Position numbers and translations under genes: made by a program. A stretch of DNA of 64,000 nucleotides from Galeopsis tetrahit (Eukaryota > Streptophyta > Magnoliopsida > Lamiales > Lamiaceae), in contig OY776131.1 of the NCBI GenBank assembly GCA_963675135.1, forward strand, positions 27,023,881 through 27,087,880. Direction: 5' to 3'. Under the pieces are notes generated by a model that did not search any database, was not told the DNA's origin, and saw only the letters and a list, made by a program, of their open reading frames with translations. Positions 63,127 to 64,000 of this stretch are shown here, piece after piece. Numbering within the stretch: the stretch's first letter is position 1; each line of letters opens with the position of its first letter.

Positions 63127-63812
63127 GGGTTAATTGCAAAAAAAATCACGACCTTTACGGTGTTTATCAATTACAATATATCCTTTTTTTTTTGCAATTC
63201 GATACACCACCTTTTTAATTTTTGTAATTCGATGCATGTGTTTATTTTTCGGCAACACAATTCATGTGTATACACTGAAGCCGCATTAAAGTTCTACACA
63301 AATGTCCACGTAAATGTCATGACTGGTCAATAAAATGTATTTTTTTTATTTTAAAAACTTTTTTAAATAAAAATAATATACAAAATTTTACACTATTTTT
63401 TTTGGACTGTGATTTGGAGGACGCAATTTTATTCTTTTGAGTTTTTTGAGAAATGATACTAATAATTAAATATGTTTATGATTTTTTTTAAAACAATTTT
63501 TTTAGTATTGTTTTTAGTTTAAAATAATTTTTTTTTAGTATTCTTTTTAGTTTAAAATTACTTTTTTTAGTATTCTTTTTAATTAAAAACGTTTTAAAAA
63601 TTAAAAAAAAAAGATTATTCATCATTCGTAACATTTATGTGGCACCTCGACAACTCTGACAATCACATCATAATTTTAATTGTTGTCAGAAAATTGACAG
63701 ATGTATTGAATTGCAAAACTTAAAAAGGTGGTGCATCAAATTGCAAAGAAAAAAAAGATATGTTGTAATTGATAAAAACTGTAAGGTCGTAATCTTTTTT
63801 TGCAATTAACCC
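63127..63812. mobile_element. Mutator-type MITE with long TIRs
   Basis: Left end GGGTTAATTGCAAAAA at 63127 and the inverted right end TTTTTTTGCAATTAACCC to 63812. Inverted similarity continues for about 100 bp (TTATCAATTACAA, GATACACCACCTTTTTAA and their mirrors). A perfect 9-bp duplication ATTAAAAAA lies at 63118-63126 and 63813-63821. No coding sequence. Confidence 0.85.
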
Positions 63813-63839
63813 ATTAAAAAAACTACTTTTAGTGTATTT

Positions 63840-63925
63840 ATAAAAAGAAAAAAAAATCAATTATAATATATATTTTTTTCTTTGATACACCACTTTTATA
63901 TTTTGCAATCGATGTATATGTGAGT
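63840..63925. mobile_element. Fragment of the same Mutator-type MITE family
   Basis: ATCAATTATAATATATATTT and TTTGATACACCACTTTTATA resemble the inner TIR of the neighbouring MITE. No right-hand partner is in the window. The last 75 bases show nothing recognisable. Confidence 0.4.
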
Positions 63926-64000
63926 ATGTGGGTGGCTGTGGTATGGGAGATATGGAGGACCAGAAATGATACACGCTTCCAAGGAGAAAAAGCGGATGAG

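Overview
This is nuclear DNA from a flowering plant, probably a eudicot. It is AT-rich, its genes have many exons with GT-AG introns, and it is saturated with plant transposon classes: Ty1/copia including a Sirevirus, CACTA, Mutator-like, PIF/Harbinger-like, Helitron, MITEs and a tRNA-type SINE. I recognise two host genes, both on the minus strand. One is an F-box/FBD/LRR gene (7357-9066) with a probable one-base frameshift. The other is a complete 11-exon SPO11-2 gene (24431-26642), the meiotic double-strand-break protein related to topoisomerase VI subunit A. Nearly everything else is mobile DNA.

Layout: 1-4389 is a decayed minus-strand copia element, cut by the window edge, with its 5' LTR at 4133-4389. 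4510-6326 is a TIR element split by a solo copia LTR (4604-5810, target duplication ATTAA). 6320-7120 holds Stowaway-like MITEs. The F-box gene follows, with a possible 5'UTR exon near 9905-9960. 10218 to about 23727 looks like one minus-strand non-autonomous Helitron carrying a PIF-like MITE (10672-11603), a 7.35 kb CACTA element (12822-20174, target duplication GTA) and a three-unit tandem array of about 737 bp (21191-23487). SPO11-2 comes next, and a SINE head and a 5'-truncated copia element (A, 26957-32091) start about 315 bp upstream of its ATG. A is itself split by a solo Sirevirus LTR (27618-29262, target duplication GTTTG). Then come a Pack-MULE-like element (32555-33673, 9-bp duplication), a SINE (33729-33833) and a full-length copia element (B, 34039-40692, duplication AGTTT).

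From 41100 to 61052 is copia element C (duplication TTTAT). It is interrupted at its gag/protease junction by a 15.0 kb Sirevirus-type element D (44546-59559, duplication GTATT) carrying a large extra ORF downstream of pol. The last 3 kb holds a 1.2 kb LTR retrotransposon with almost no coding capacity (61200-62401, duplication AAAAT), a MITE and a Mutator-type long-TIR MITE (63127-63812, 9-bp duplication).

The insertion order can be read directly from nesting and target-site duplications. D is younger than C, the solo LTR in A is younger than A, the CACTA is younger than the Helitron, and the 4604-5810 LTR is younger than the TIR element it splits. No LTR element keeps a fully open gag-pol. 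Each has at least one stop, frameshift or deletion, so any mobility would need proteins supplied from elsewhere.
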